Source: DAIQNV01 sp038748775
Lineage (GTDB): Bacteria > Planctomycetota > Phycisphaerae > Phycisphaerales > UBA1924
DNA: 64,000 nucleotides
NCBI GenBank assembly: GCA_038748775.1
Contig: JBCDIT010000009.1
Location: forward strand, 62,001 to 126,000
Direction: 5' to 3'
The notes under the pieces were generated by a model that ran no database searches, was not told the origin of the DNA, and saw only the letters and a program-made list of their open reading frames with translations. The position numbers and the translations under genes were made by a program. Positions 25,447 to 36,000 of the stretch are shown piece by piece. The number at the start of each line of letters is the position of its first letter. Within the stretch, counting starts at the first letter, position 1.

Positions 25447-27603
25447 CTATTGCGTCGCGAGTTGGTCGGCCAGGCTCCGCAATCCACGCCAGGCCGCGGC
25501 GATCGGTGTCCTGTGGCCGGTATCGATGGTTGCCCACACGCGTGAGCCTCCCTTCAGGCCGGCGCGCGGTGCATCAAGTCGGATGACGACTTCAACAACA
25601 GGGCTCGCCGCGAGCCCGGTGGACGGATCGATCACGATGCTGCCGCCTCCGGTGTGCGCGACCGCAGGTGGGAGTTCGGCGTGCTCGGCAAGCCGCGATA
25701 CGCGATCGATGACCCCGGTCAATCTCGTACCCGGATCCGACGCGGTGTACACGCCGATGTCGTTCCCTTCAACAAGCCCAGCGTCGGCCCACGATGTCGG
25801 ATCAACATAGATCTTGGCGACCCAATCGCCCCGGCCGAGTCGGGCAATCGCAGCGCCGCGTTCGACGAAGGCGCCGATAACGACCTCACGCTCGACGCTG
25901 AGCACACGCCGCGCGACGTCCGCTGCGACCGATCGAATCGCGGCTCTCTCGGCCGCCGCGTCGCGCTCCGCGAGCGCCTGTTCGGCGGCGGCGTGTGCCG
26001 AAGCGATCTCGGCCGGCAGTCCCTGTTCTTCGGCGGCAGCGAGCTCGAGCTGCGCGACGCGGAGCGACGTCTCAGCCTCGTGAAGCGCCAGGCCGGCGTC
26101 CGGATCCGCAATCGTCAGGATCACGTCGCCGGGTCGGACCGCGTTTCCACGCCTCGGAGGCGGCGTCGTCACGACGCCGGCGGCCGGAGCACGCAGCGTT
26201 CGTTCCTCGGAGTGGGCAAGAACACCCGGGGCCGACGCCCGACCGGGGACCGGCACGAGGAACGCGCCCGAGGCGATCAACGCGATGAGCGCGACGCTGA
26301 CCCCGATCGCGCGCGCTCGGACCGTTTCGGTCTTCGGCGCGAACCACAGGTACCTCGCCCATCGCAGCAGCGCCCCGCCGACGGTGGTCGCGGCGTACAC
26401 GATCGCGATCGCGACACCTACCGCAAACGCCTTGCCCGCGATCATGATCGAGATACCCAGGACCAGTGTTACGCGATAGACCGCGGCGCCCACGCCGTAG
26501 GCCGAAAGCCCGAATCGGGTCACCGGACCGAACACCGAATCCGCCTTCGGAAGCCCGAGCGCGATCCGGTCGAACCAGTTGCCCAATTCGTCGTTCGCGC
26601 GCTGCCGGAGATTCGGGATGCCGACGAGATCACAGAGCAGGTAATACCCGTCGAATTTCGCGAGCGGGTTGATGTTGAACGCGATCGTCACGACGCTGGC
26701 CATGATGACCGTCTGGAATGCTGCAGTGTTGACAAGACCCGGAGGCGTCGCGGCCCAAACAAACAACGCGATCGCGGCACAGATCGACTCGAAGTACATG
26801 CCGGAGAGAATCACACCGATGCGGTGGCCCACCTTGTGGAAACCCCAACTCGCGGTTGCATCCACGTACGCAGCGGGGGTTCCGGCGATCAGGAACACCC
26901 CGATCTCCGGGACCTTGCCCCCGAACGCTTTGCACGCGAATCCGTGACCGAGTTCGTGGATCACCTTGAGCACGATCAGCAGCACCCAGAGCAAGGGCAG
27001 GCTCTCGAGCTCTAGGACCGTGAGCAACGGAGCTTCAAGGTTCTCCTTGTTGATCCAGGCGACGGTGCCCGCCGAGATCATCAGCAATGCCCAGAGCATC
27101 ACCGCGGAGCGGGAAAACATCCAACCCACGAACGGAATCGTGCGATCAAAGAACGCGTCGGGGTTGAACAAGGGAATTCGAAGGAAGATCGGGCTCATCA
27201 CCTTCGACCGAAGCTGTGCCTTCTTTCTGGTGACAAATCGCTTATAGATGGCCTTGTGGTCCGAGACCGGGAGCGTCACGAGGCCCGATCGGTGCAAGTC
27301 GAGCACGAAGTCGTAAAAGTCTTCTTTGTCTTCAGTCCCGAGCGTTCCGTCGGCCTCCATCGCGGCAAACGCCTCGCCGAGGGTCGGGTGGTTGCCGATC
27401 TGCACGAACGACTCGTACTGCGCCGGCTCGAATCGATGAGCAGCGAACGTGACCGGGTCACGAACGACAAAGCAAGGGCGTCCCTGGAAGACATGGCGCG
27501 AGACCGCGAGGTCGTTCCGGGGCGTGATCGATACGCCTTGGAGCTGGTCGGCCAAGCTCTGCTGGCCTCCGCTGGTCGTGGGTTGGGCGGTGGGGGGGGG
27601 CAT
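25447..27603 (-). CDS. M50-type membrane metallopeptidase fused to an HlyD-like arm
   Basis: This 718-residue protein has a soluble N-terminal domain (about 1-130), then several membrane segments. The zinc motif HELGH is at residues 216-220 inside VLKVIHELGHGFACK, and the second metal motif NPLAKFDGYY is near 312-321, both typical of M50 site-2-protease-like enzymes. The C-terminal part (about 470-718) is an HlyD-like periplasmic arm, with lipoyl halves around RAPAAGVVTTPP and the hairpin between them. Such membrane peptidase-adaptor hybrids occur in planctomycetes and in YydH-like peptide processing, but the substrate is unknown. Position beside the giant protein suggests it processes or exports it. 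The start ATG at 27603 lies seven bases after the upstream stop. Confidence 0.86.
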   Translation of the reverse strand: MPPPTAQPTTSGGQQSLADQLQGVSITPRNDLAVSRHVFQGRPCFVVRDPVTFAAHRFEPAQYESFVQIGNHPTLGEAFAAMEADGTLGTEDKEDFYDFVLDLHRSGLVTLPVSDHKAIYKRFVTRKKAQLRSKVMSPIFLRIPLFNPDAFFDRTIPFVGWMFSRSAVMLWALLMISAGTVAWINKENLEAPLLTVLELESLPLLWVLLIVLKVIHELGHGFACKAFGGKVPEIGVFLIAGTPAAYVDATASWGFHKVGHRIGVILSGMYFESICAAIALFVWAATPPGLVNTAAFQTVIMASVVTIAFNINPLAKFDGYYLLCDLVGIPNLRQRANDELGNWFDRIALGLPKADSVFGPVTRFGLSAYGVGAAVYRVTLVLGISIMIAGKAFAVGVAIAIVYAATTVGGALLRWARYLWFAPKTETVRARAIGVSVALIALIASGAFLVPVPGRASAPGVLAHSEERTLRAPAAGVVTTPPPRRGNAVRPGDVILTIADPDAGLALHEAETSLRVAQLELAAAEEQGLPAEIASAHAAAEQALAERDAAAERAAIRSVAADVARRVLSVEREVVIGAFVERGAAIARLGRGDWVAKIYVDPTSWADAGLVEGNDIGVYTASDPGTRLTGVIDRVSRLAEHAELPPAVAHTGGGSIVIDPSTGLAASPVVEVVIRLDAPRAGLKGGSRVWATIDTGHRTPIAAAWRGLRSLADQLATQ

Positions 27604-27610
27604 CCGTTTG

Positions 27611-29503
27611 TTACCGCCACTTGTTGAAGGTCATGTGGAGCGCGTCGGTGATCCGGTGCAGGGCCACCCACCAAACCGGCTTCGGACCGGCGTCGATCCG
27701 AGCCACGCCTTGCATCCCGGGACGCAACCACTCCGGCGCTCCACCGCTGCCGAGGTCCGAGGCCTCCGCCTCGGCGATGATCACCGCGGCGCCGCCGCGA
27801 ACCTCCGCCGAGGGCGCAACGGAACGAACCACGAGCCGTTCTTCGTGCTCCGGGCGTGCCGAAGGCGAGAAGCTCGCCTGCATCCCCGCGACCACCTCGT
27901 CCGCGGCGTGCTCCGGAACACTCAACTCCCAGCGAAGCGCCACGTCCGGTGCGAAGTCGAACAGGGGTTCACCCAGCGGGAGCATCTCCCCCGTCCGGTG
28001 CCTTGTATCACCAGAGAGCAGCACGCCGTCGGCCGGGGCGCGGACAATCGCGCTCTCGATTGTCCGCTCGAAGCGGGCGAGCCGCGCCGACGCCAAGTCG
28101 GCCCGGGCGCGAGACAACGCGGCCGCGCTGTGGTCACCTTCCGACAACGCTCTGTCCGCCTCGATCGTGTGGGCCCTCAACTCCGCTCTGGCCTCACCGG
28201 CTTGGAGACGTGTCGTTTCGGTATCGAAGACGACAATCGGATCGCCCTGTGAAACTCGTTGCCCCGGAGTCACGAGCACTTCGGAGAGCTCCGCTTCAAA
28301 CGGAGCCGAGAGGCGCGTCGTTTGGGCGGCCGCGAGCGTCGTCGCCGCCGGTACCCGATAGGTAGTGGTTCCAAACCAGAACCACGCGAACAAGGCGACG
28401 CCGGCCGCGGCTGCGAGCTTGCGACCGATCGCCCTCGGGGCAAGGCCGGCTCGGACTACGCTCGACGTGTTGTCGGCGGCGTGCTTCAGGAGGCCTCTTG
28501 AGGCACGCGTAAGCACCGGGATCGCCGCTGCGAAGGGGCTCAGCAGTTTCTCAGTCTCTTCGATGTCTTCGGGTCGGAAGTGACGGTTGGCGCCGTTCCG
28601 AATGCCAACGACCGCGACCACGTCCTCGCCAGCAAGGAGCGGCACGCTCAAGACCGCGGCACCCCCCACGGCGTCGCTCCACGCCCTCTGGAGCTTGTGG
28701 CCCGTCGAGCAGATGTTCTCGTTCCACGCATCGTCCCGCTGGGCGCACACCGTTCGGCCAAGATCGGCCGCTTCTTCGAGCGCCTGGGACATCACCGCCG
28801 TGCCCGGGCTGCGGGGCTTCACGTCGTCGAGCCCCGAAATCGCGGCGAGCCGGATCCGCCCTCGCTTCGGGAGACCCAAGACGACCGTTTCGGCGCCCAA
28901 GCGGTTCCGCAGGTTGTTCGTCAGCGCGAACGCGAACTCGTTGAGGTTCTCGTACGCACTCGTGCGCTGGATCGTCTGCGCGAGCTGGGTGTCTTCCGCG
29001 TTGGTCGGGGTACGCGCCGTGCAGGCCACCAGCGCCGAACCGACCGCGATCGCGACCGCGTCCGCTTCTGCCGCGACTGCCTCGAGAACGCTCTGGTTTG
29101 CGCACGCCGTCACGGAAGCGAAAGCGCCGATCGGGCGCCCTTCTTCGTTGGGTATGGGGGCACCGACTAGGGCAACGAAGTCGCCGGACTTGGTGTAGTA
29201 CAACCGGGCGAGCGTCCGCCGTTCCGCCAGGGTGTTCACGAGGAGATCATCGAGCGGCTTGAGCCAAGCTTCGGCCCCCGGCGCAACATGTTGTCCTGTC
29301 GAGTCTCGCGCGTTACTGACGACGTTTACGAACGCGGCCGGCGAAGCGAAGTGCTCGGCGATCGTCCGCGCCGCATGGTTGACAAAGGCGTCCTTCGATG
29401 GTGCCAACCGCGCCATCGAAAGGAGCTCGTTGAGCGCACGCGTCCGCGGCGGGCGTTCTTCGGAGCGAGGCGATTCGGTTGTGTCATCTGTCTTCAATGT
29501 CAT
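27611..29503 (-). CDS. Membrane protein joining GAF-like sensor domains to an HlyD-like adaptor
   Basis: This 630-residue protein has two GAF-like regions (about residues 25-180 and 190-335; for instance GAAVLSVPLLAGEDVVAVVGIRNGA then FRPEDIEETEKLLSPFA), then one membrane helix near residues 363-380 (AAAAGVALFAWFWFG), and then an HlyD-like adaptor with lipoyl halves LSEVLVTPGQRVSQGDPIVVFD and SAIVRAPADGVLL around a coiled coil (about 400-500). The topology implies a cytoplasmic sensor coupled to a periplasmic arm. The GAF ligand cannot be named. It is in an operon with PilZ, M50 and HlyD genes. The start ATG follows no strong ribosome site. Confidence 0.82.
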   Translation of the reverse strand: MTLKTDDTTESPRSEERPPRTRALNELLSMARLAPSKDAFVNHAARTIAEHFASPAAFVNVVSNARDSTGQHVAPGAEAWLKPLDDLLVNTLAERRTLARLYYTKSGDFVALVGAPIPNEEGRPIGAFASVTACANQSVLEAVAAEADAVAIAVGSALVACTARTPTNAEDTQLAQTIQRTSAYENLNEFAFALTNNLRNRLGAETVVLGLPKRGRIRLAAISGLDDVKPRSPGTAVMSQALEEAADLGRTVCAQRDDAWNENICSTGHKLQRAWSDAVGGAAVLSVPLLAGEDVVAVVGIRNGANRHFRPEDIEETEKLLSPFAAAIPVLTRASRGLLKHAADNTSSVVRAGLAPRAIGRKLAAAAGVALFAWFWFGTTTYRVPAATTLAAAQTTRLSAPFEAELSEVLVTPGQRVSQGDPIVVFDTETTRLQAGEARAELRAHTIEADRALSEGDHSAAALSRARADLASARLARFERTIESAIVRAPADGVLLSGDTRHRTGEMLPLGEPLFDFAPDVALRWELSVPEHAADEVVAGMQASFSPSARPEHEERLVVRSVAPSAEVRGGAAVIIAEAEASDLGSGGAPEWLRPGMQGVARIDAGPKPVWWVALHRITDALHMTFNKWR

Positions 29504-29531
29504 GGAATCGCATCTCGAAAACGGTGCATCG

Positions 29532-29957
29532 CTACACCAACGGCTGTTCGTCCTTGGCGCCGGCCGTCATGTGACGAAGATCGATGGGACTGAAGAACGT
29601 GAAACCGACTTCGAACGTTTCCTGTCTGATCTCACGGCATCGAAGGCAGCGTGCGTAGACGGGGGCGAGGTCGAGTTGGTTCCGGTCGAAGCTCAACCAG
29701 AAGATGTCTCCGACGAACGTCGGGATGGGCAGGATCAATTGGCAGCCGCCGGCCGAGACGTCGGCGCTGTACCCCTGGATCTGCATGAGCGCCCGCTGGC
29801 TCATGTTGGCGTGGCGAACCGTGACCATCGCCTCGACGTTGATCCGGGCGTGGGCCCTCGCCTGCAAGACCGAGTCGGGCGTGCTCGCCCGCAACTCCTC
29901 GAGCAACTCCGCGTCTTGCTGGCTCAGTTCATTCTTCGCGTGCTGGATCACGTTCAT
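29532..29957 (-). CDS. PilZ-domain c-di-GMP receptor protein
   Basis: This 141-residue protein is a single PilZ domain with an N-terminal helix. The two ligand motifs are intact: RxxxR as R34-A-H-A-R38, and DxSxxG as D66-V-S-A-G-G71. It should therefore bind cyclic di-GMP. It has no membrane segment. It lies between the giant surface protein (128 bases upstream) and the GAF-HlyD gene (28 bases downstream), on the same strand, so it may couple c-di-GMP to export or display of the giant protein, as LapD does in unrelated adhesin systems. That role is an inference. Confidence 0.88.
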   Translation of the reverse strand: MNVIQHAKNELSQQDAELLEELRASTPDSVLQARAHARINVEAMVTVRHANMSQRALMQIQGYSADVSAGGCQLILPIPTFVGDIFWLSFDRNQLDLAPVYARCLRCREIRQETFEVGFTFFSPIDLRHMTAGAKDEQPLV

Positions 29958-30085
29958 CCTCTCGTAAACTTGAGGGATCGAATTCGGGCGGAAGCCTTTC
30001 AGCAGTTCACCCGGTAATTGATGGTCATCGGTGAAGCACCGGAACCGTTCAAGTCATCCTGTCGGAAGCTGTTCCCGTCGCCGCG

Positions 30086-33000
30086 TTATCGCTCCTTGCG
30101 GGTTGAGTCGTCGGAGCGACCTGTCAGTCCGCGTACCAGGTGCCAGAACAACGCCGCGATCCCGGGCTTCGTGACGTCGGTGGACTGGTCGTCTCGCGAA
30201 CGCGTCGGATCGGAGTGCTCGTCGGTTGACGTGCCGGTGCGTGTTGTCTGCGAGCCGAGCACCGTGCCGTCGGTCACCGGCTCAAGATCGATTGGTGAAA
30301 CGTCTAGGACAAACGGGCGGTCCGCCTCAATCTCGGATAACTGGACCGGACGATCAGCGGCGCTGAGTTCAAAGGGTTGGTCGGCCAACCCGTCGCCAGC
30401 ACCCACGCCGTCTGCTGCGTCTTCGGCTATGCCGACAAGCTCCCGTGCGTCGGCCTCGGCGCGGTCGATGGCATCTTCGGCGCCGTCAGGCGCCGAACGC
30501 GACCTGAGCTGATCCCGGAACGTATTCGCGGCCTGCGCCGCCCGGTCGAGCGGATCAGAGGTCGTTGCGTCGGTATCCGGCGCTTCGGCCGATCCGCCAT
30601 CGGCGGACGCGTCAACCTCTCGGAGCGCGCGATCGGCCAGAATCCGATCAGACTGATCATCGGCGTTGTTGCCAACGGGTGTGTTGTCAACGGGTGTGTT
30701 GTCAACGGGTGTGTTGTCAACGGGTGTGTTGTCAACGGGTGTGTTGTCAACGGGTGTGTTGTCAACGGGTGTGTTGTCGACGGGTGTGTTGTTAACGGGT
30801 GTGTTGTCAACGGGTGTGTTGTCAACGGGTGTGTTGTCAACGGGTGTGTTGTCAACGGGTGTGTTGTCGACGGGTGTGTTGTCAACGGGTGTGTTGTCAA
30901 CGGGTGTGTTGTCAACAGGTGTGTTGTTAACGGGTGTGTTGTCAACGGGTGTGTTGTCGACGGGTGTGTTGTCAACGGGTGTGTTGCCAACCGGCGGAGC
31001 TTCCGCAGTGACTGGGTTCACGAGCACCGTGACTTCGTCAGTTCGCGATTGCTCACCGTCGAATGCGGTCACGCGGAACGTCAACTCCGTCGGCTCGTCG
31101 ACATCCGGTGACGTGAACGAGGGTGCTTGGGCACTAGGGTCATCGAGGAAGACCGTCGGGCCTCCGGTCTGCTCCCAGGTGAGCTCAACATCAGGAGTCG
31201 GCGCGTCAACCGCTTCGAAGACCCGAACGTTCCGGAACGAACTCGAGACTTCGGTGCGTTGCGCGTCGTCGTCGTTGACGAGGATGAGGCGGTCAAAGTC
31301 GCCGGTGAAGTGCTCGCCTACATGAATTCGATACGTCGCCCAGCCTTCCGTTGGCTCACCTTCAATCGGTTCGATCTCAATGCCCCAGTCCTGCGTGCCA
31401 TCGAGGCGGAACGTGGTAGAACTGTTGTCGTTCCGGACGTTGCCGTCACTGTCGAAGCCGATACCCTGAATCTCTCCGGGTTCGCCGACCCGGAACTCGA
31501 GCTCAAGAATGGTGTCGGCCGTGATCGTGATTGGCATCGGGATCGACTTCCACCCGTTGCCATCGAGGTGGATTGTCGTGTCCTCGGTGGTATAGCTCAG
31601 GTCGGTGTCTTGCGAAGATCCGCCGTGGGAGTTGATCTCGATCGAGCCAAAGTCGATCGCCGGCTCGGGCAACTGGCTGTAGGTGATCGCTACTCCGAGT
31701 TCGACGGTCTCGCCCTCATCAACGGTCGCGTCGTCACCGGCTTCGATCGCGAATTCAACGTCCACACTCTGGACGTCGACGGTCACCGTCTGCACGATCT
31801 CGTTTTCGCCGTCGGAGACCGTGACCTCAAACTCAAGCTGCGTGTCTTCGCCAACCCGCGGCGCCGTAAGCACTGGTGTCGCCAGTGAGGCATCATCAAG
31901 CGAGGCCTCCGGACCGCCCACTTGTCGCCACGAGTATGTCAGATCATCGTTCTCGGCATCCAAGGCCTGCACCGAGAGATGGAGCGACCCACCTTCGCCG
32001 ACGGCGAAAGTTCCCGTCGAGACGGTGGGGGCCTCATTGACGTCCGCGATCTCAACCTCGATGTCGATCGTCTCGGTGTGGCCGGCCGAGTCTTGCACCT
32101 GCGCGGTCACGGTGATCGTGGGCTCAGTCTCGTGGTCGAAACTGGCGCCATCGGCGACGATGATCTGACCGTTGGCGTCGATCTCGAAGCGGCTATTCGC
32201 GTCTTCGGTGAGCGAGTAGGTGAACGTCTCACCATCGTCTTGGTCGGTGGCGGCGACCGATCCGACGACGGTGCCCTGGGTCGAAGCTTCGGTGACGCCG
32301 CCCGGATCAGCGGTGAAGGTCACATCCGTGATGGCCTCGTTGACATCGTCGATCGGAACATCGATCTCGACAGTCCGTGTGTGGCCCGCCGAGTCCTCGA
32401 CCTGCGCCGTGATGGCGACGGTCGGCTCAGTCTCGTGGTCGAAGCTGGCGCCATCGGCGACGGTGATCTGGCCGTTACTATCGATCTCGAAGCGGCTATC
32501 AGCGTTTTCGGTGAGCGTGTAGGCGAACGTCTCGCCAACATCTGGGTCGGTGACGGTGACCGATCCAACGACCGTTCCCGCGGTTGATGCTTCGGTGATC
32601 CCAGCGGATTCGGCTGTGAACTCAGCGAGCTCGATCGCCTCGTTGACGTCCGCGACCGCAACCTCGATGTCGATCGTCTTGATGTGGCCCGCCGAATCCT
32701 CGACCTGCGCCGTGAGGGTGATCGAGGGTTCGGTCTCATGGTCGAAGCTCGCCCCGCTCGCGACCGTAATCTGTCCGTCGGCATCAACCTCGAACCGTCC
32801 GTCGGCGTCATTGGAAAGCGTGTAGGTGAACGTCTCGCCGTCATCCGGGTCGGTGGCGCTAAGCGATCCAACGATCGTTCCGGCAGTTGAGGTTTCGGTG
32901 ATTCCCGCAGGATCAGCCGCGAACTCCACAAGCTCGACGGCCTCGTTGACATCGCCGATGGCGACTTCAATATCGATCGTCTTGACGTGGCCCGCTGAGT

Positions 33001-36000
33001 CTTCGACCTGCGCGGTGAGCGTGATCGAGGGTTCGGTTTCGTGATCGAAGCTCGCGCCGCTCGCGACGGTGACCTGTCCATCGACGTCGACTTCGAAGCG
33101 GCCGTCTGCATCGGCCGTCAGCGCGTACGTGAACGTCTCGCCTTCGTCGAAGTCGTTGGCGTTGAGCGTCCCGACAATCGTCCCTTCGCCGGAGTCCTCG
33201 GCAAGGCTCGTGTTCGCTTCCGTGAAACCAAGCGAATCGATCGATTCGTTCACGCCTTCGGGCCCCGCAAGGGCCTCCACCTCCAAATCGTTCACAACCC
33301 GGTCGTACACCCGTAGGTCGTCGATCTCGCCTGTAAAGTGGTATCCACCGCTATACACAGCGCCGTCATGGAAAACGGTGTGGTTGTTGACGCCACCTAC
33401 GCCCGAAGGATCCGGGTGGTTCCAAAGCTGTGAACCCTCGCCACTCGCGACTTCCTCACCGCCTCGAAAGACGGTGAGCGCGTTGTCCGTGACCTCTGGA
33501 CCACCATCGAGCGTGACGGTGATGGTGACCCACTCGCCGGCTTCTGTCGCCCCTGCCGAGAGGTACGTCCCGTCCCAGTCGCTTTCCCCATCGATGACGT
33601 TGTAGCCACCGACCATGATCTCGCCGTCGTCAATGTAGATGTTCAGACCGCGAACACCCCCGCCCTCTTCGTAGACGACACTCCGCCCATCGACGGAATC
33701 CGGCTTGAACCGAATGGAAACGGTGCGTTCCGTGACCGCGGTCTCGTTGATGTCAGAATTGGATGGGATCCGGATGATGTCTGATCCATCGAACACGCCG
33801 GATCCGGTGTTTGCGTCAACAGACGCGGCGTCGCCCGAGTGCCCGAGTCCCGAACGATCGGCCCCAAGGTCGTTACTTTCAGAGAAGTCGAGGTGCAACA
33901 CGAGGCCTGCGTCGATGTCTGCCGTTTCCAGCGTCAGCGAAGAGCCGTCGTACAAGACGGTTGTCAGTTCGTCGAAATCATGGGAATGGGTCTCACCCCC
34001 GTCGACCAGCACGAACGATCCCATCGCCCGCCCGACACTAACGCTTGTGCCGTCCTCCGCATCGTTCGAGAAACGCAGTTCCTCTGCGTGCCCGGAGACG
34101 TTGATGCTCGCTCCACCGCTCAAGGTCGGTGTCTCGATCGTGCCGGCAGACCCGAACGAGACCGTGGAGCTATCGATCGCATCGGCCACGTCCAACGAAC
34201 CGACGTGACCATTAACGGTCAGCGTTGAGTTGCCGCTGATCACGTCCGCGACACTGATGGTCGAGACGTCACCCCCCACGCGGACTATCGCTCCGTCCTT
34301 GATATCGTCACCGGCCGTCAGCGTGCCCACGTCGCCGTTGATATCGACCTGGCCCATGATGTCATCGCCGATGTTGATCGTTTCGACGGATCCACCGACG
34401 GTCAGCGTCCCCTGCAGGTCAGAACCGGATCCAAGCCCGCTGACGCTGATGGTGCCCGCGTCCGAATTCACCGACAGCGATGTCCCGCTCGCAAGTTTCC
34501 CGATCGTGACGTCATCGACCCCGCCGAGCGACACCGAAGCGCCGTCGGTCACACCGTCGACGACTTCGAGCGACTCGACATGTCCATCGACGGTCATCGT
34601 CGCGTTCTCGCGCATCACGTCACCGACGCTAATCGCCGTCGCATCGCCGCCGACGTGGACGATCGCCCCGTCCTTGATATCGTCGCCTATGGTGAGCGTC
34701 CCAAGATCGCCATCGACCTCGAGCTGACCCATAACATCGTCGCCGATGTCGATCGATCCCGCCGATCCGTCGATCGTCAGCGAGCCCTTGAGGTCCGTGC
34801 CCGTCCCGTTGCCGTTGAGTGAGACGCTGGTGACGTCCCCAAGAATCTCGACCGTCGCATCGGCTTCGATGGTTCCAGTCGAGAACGAGCCGGCGCTGCC
34901 CACCGTGACGCTCGATCCGCCGGTGATTTCGTTGCCGACTTCTACGGTCTCCGCATGACCAGCGACCGCCACGACCGACCCGTCCTTGATCGCATCGGGC
35001 ACCGAGATCGTCCCGGCATCCCCGCCCAGGGTGACGCTCGCACCGCTCTTGATGTCGTCACCCAGCGTCAGGGTCCCAACGTCGCCGCCGACGTCAAGCG
35101 TGCCGCCGATGTCATCGCCGATGTCGATCTGCTGAGCCGATCCGCCAATCGTCAGCGAGCCGTTGAGGTCCGAGTCGATCCCGCGCCCGCTGAACTCCAC
35201 GCTCGTCGCATCACCGGAGACGCTCACCGAGGCGTTCGTATCCACCTTGCCCAGGATCAGTTCGCCGACGCTTGAGAGCGAGATCGAAGCGGTGTCGTCC
35301 ACCTCGGATCCGATCTCTACGGCACTCGCGTGCCCTGTGATCGTAAGGCCCGAATCGCCGTTGATCTCCGAGGCGATGGTCACCTCGCCCGCCACCCCAT
35401 CGATCGTCACTCGAGCGCCGCCCGTGATCGAGTCGGCGACGGTCATGTTCGTGACCTCTCCGTTCAGCGTGATATCGCTTGCGAAGCCCTGGGCGGTCAC
35501 ACTCGCGATATCCGCGTCGATCGTGATGGGGTCGCCATCGACGATAACCCCAGGCGTAAACTCGACGAGGCCGATCGATCCATCGCCATCACCGACGCTC
35601 ACAGATCCAACGCTCGCCGTTGCGTCGATCGACAGGGTGCCGATGTCGGCCGTCGACTCGAGCCCCGCGATGTCTCCGGTGACCTCAATGGTGTCGATCG
35701 CGCCGCCGGTCGCGCCGGTGATCGTGATGGGCGACGAGCCACCGACGACTTCGAGCGTGAGGCTGTCCGAATCAACGTCGTAGCTCAGCGTAACCGACGC
35801 GTCACCCGGATCGATGGAAAACGTCCGATCGCCCTCGACGATCTGCGTCACCCCGTCAATCGCGAGGCCGTCAACATCCGTGTCGAGCGTCACAAGGTCG
35901 GGCTGGGGAAGCTCTGTGTAGATCGCAACATCCGCGATACGACCGTCGAAATGGTCCTTGATGTTGTTGGCAACGCCGTCACCGCTCGACCATTGGTTCG

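Noticed and set aside
30377..31111. Long plus-strand open frames (VNGCV and TTHPL repeat peptides) over the 15-bp repeat
   Set aside because: They are antisense or off-frame readings of the 15-bp tandem repeat inside the giant gene. They stay open only because the unit has no stop in any frame.
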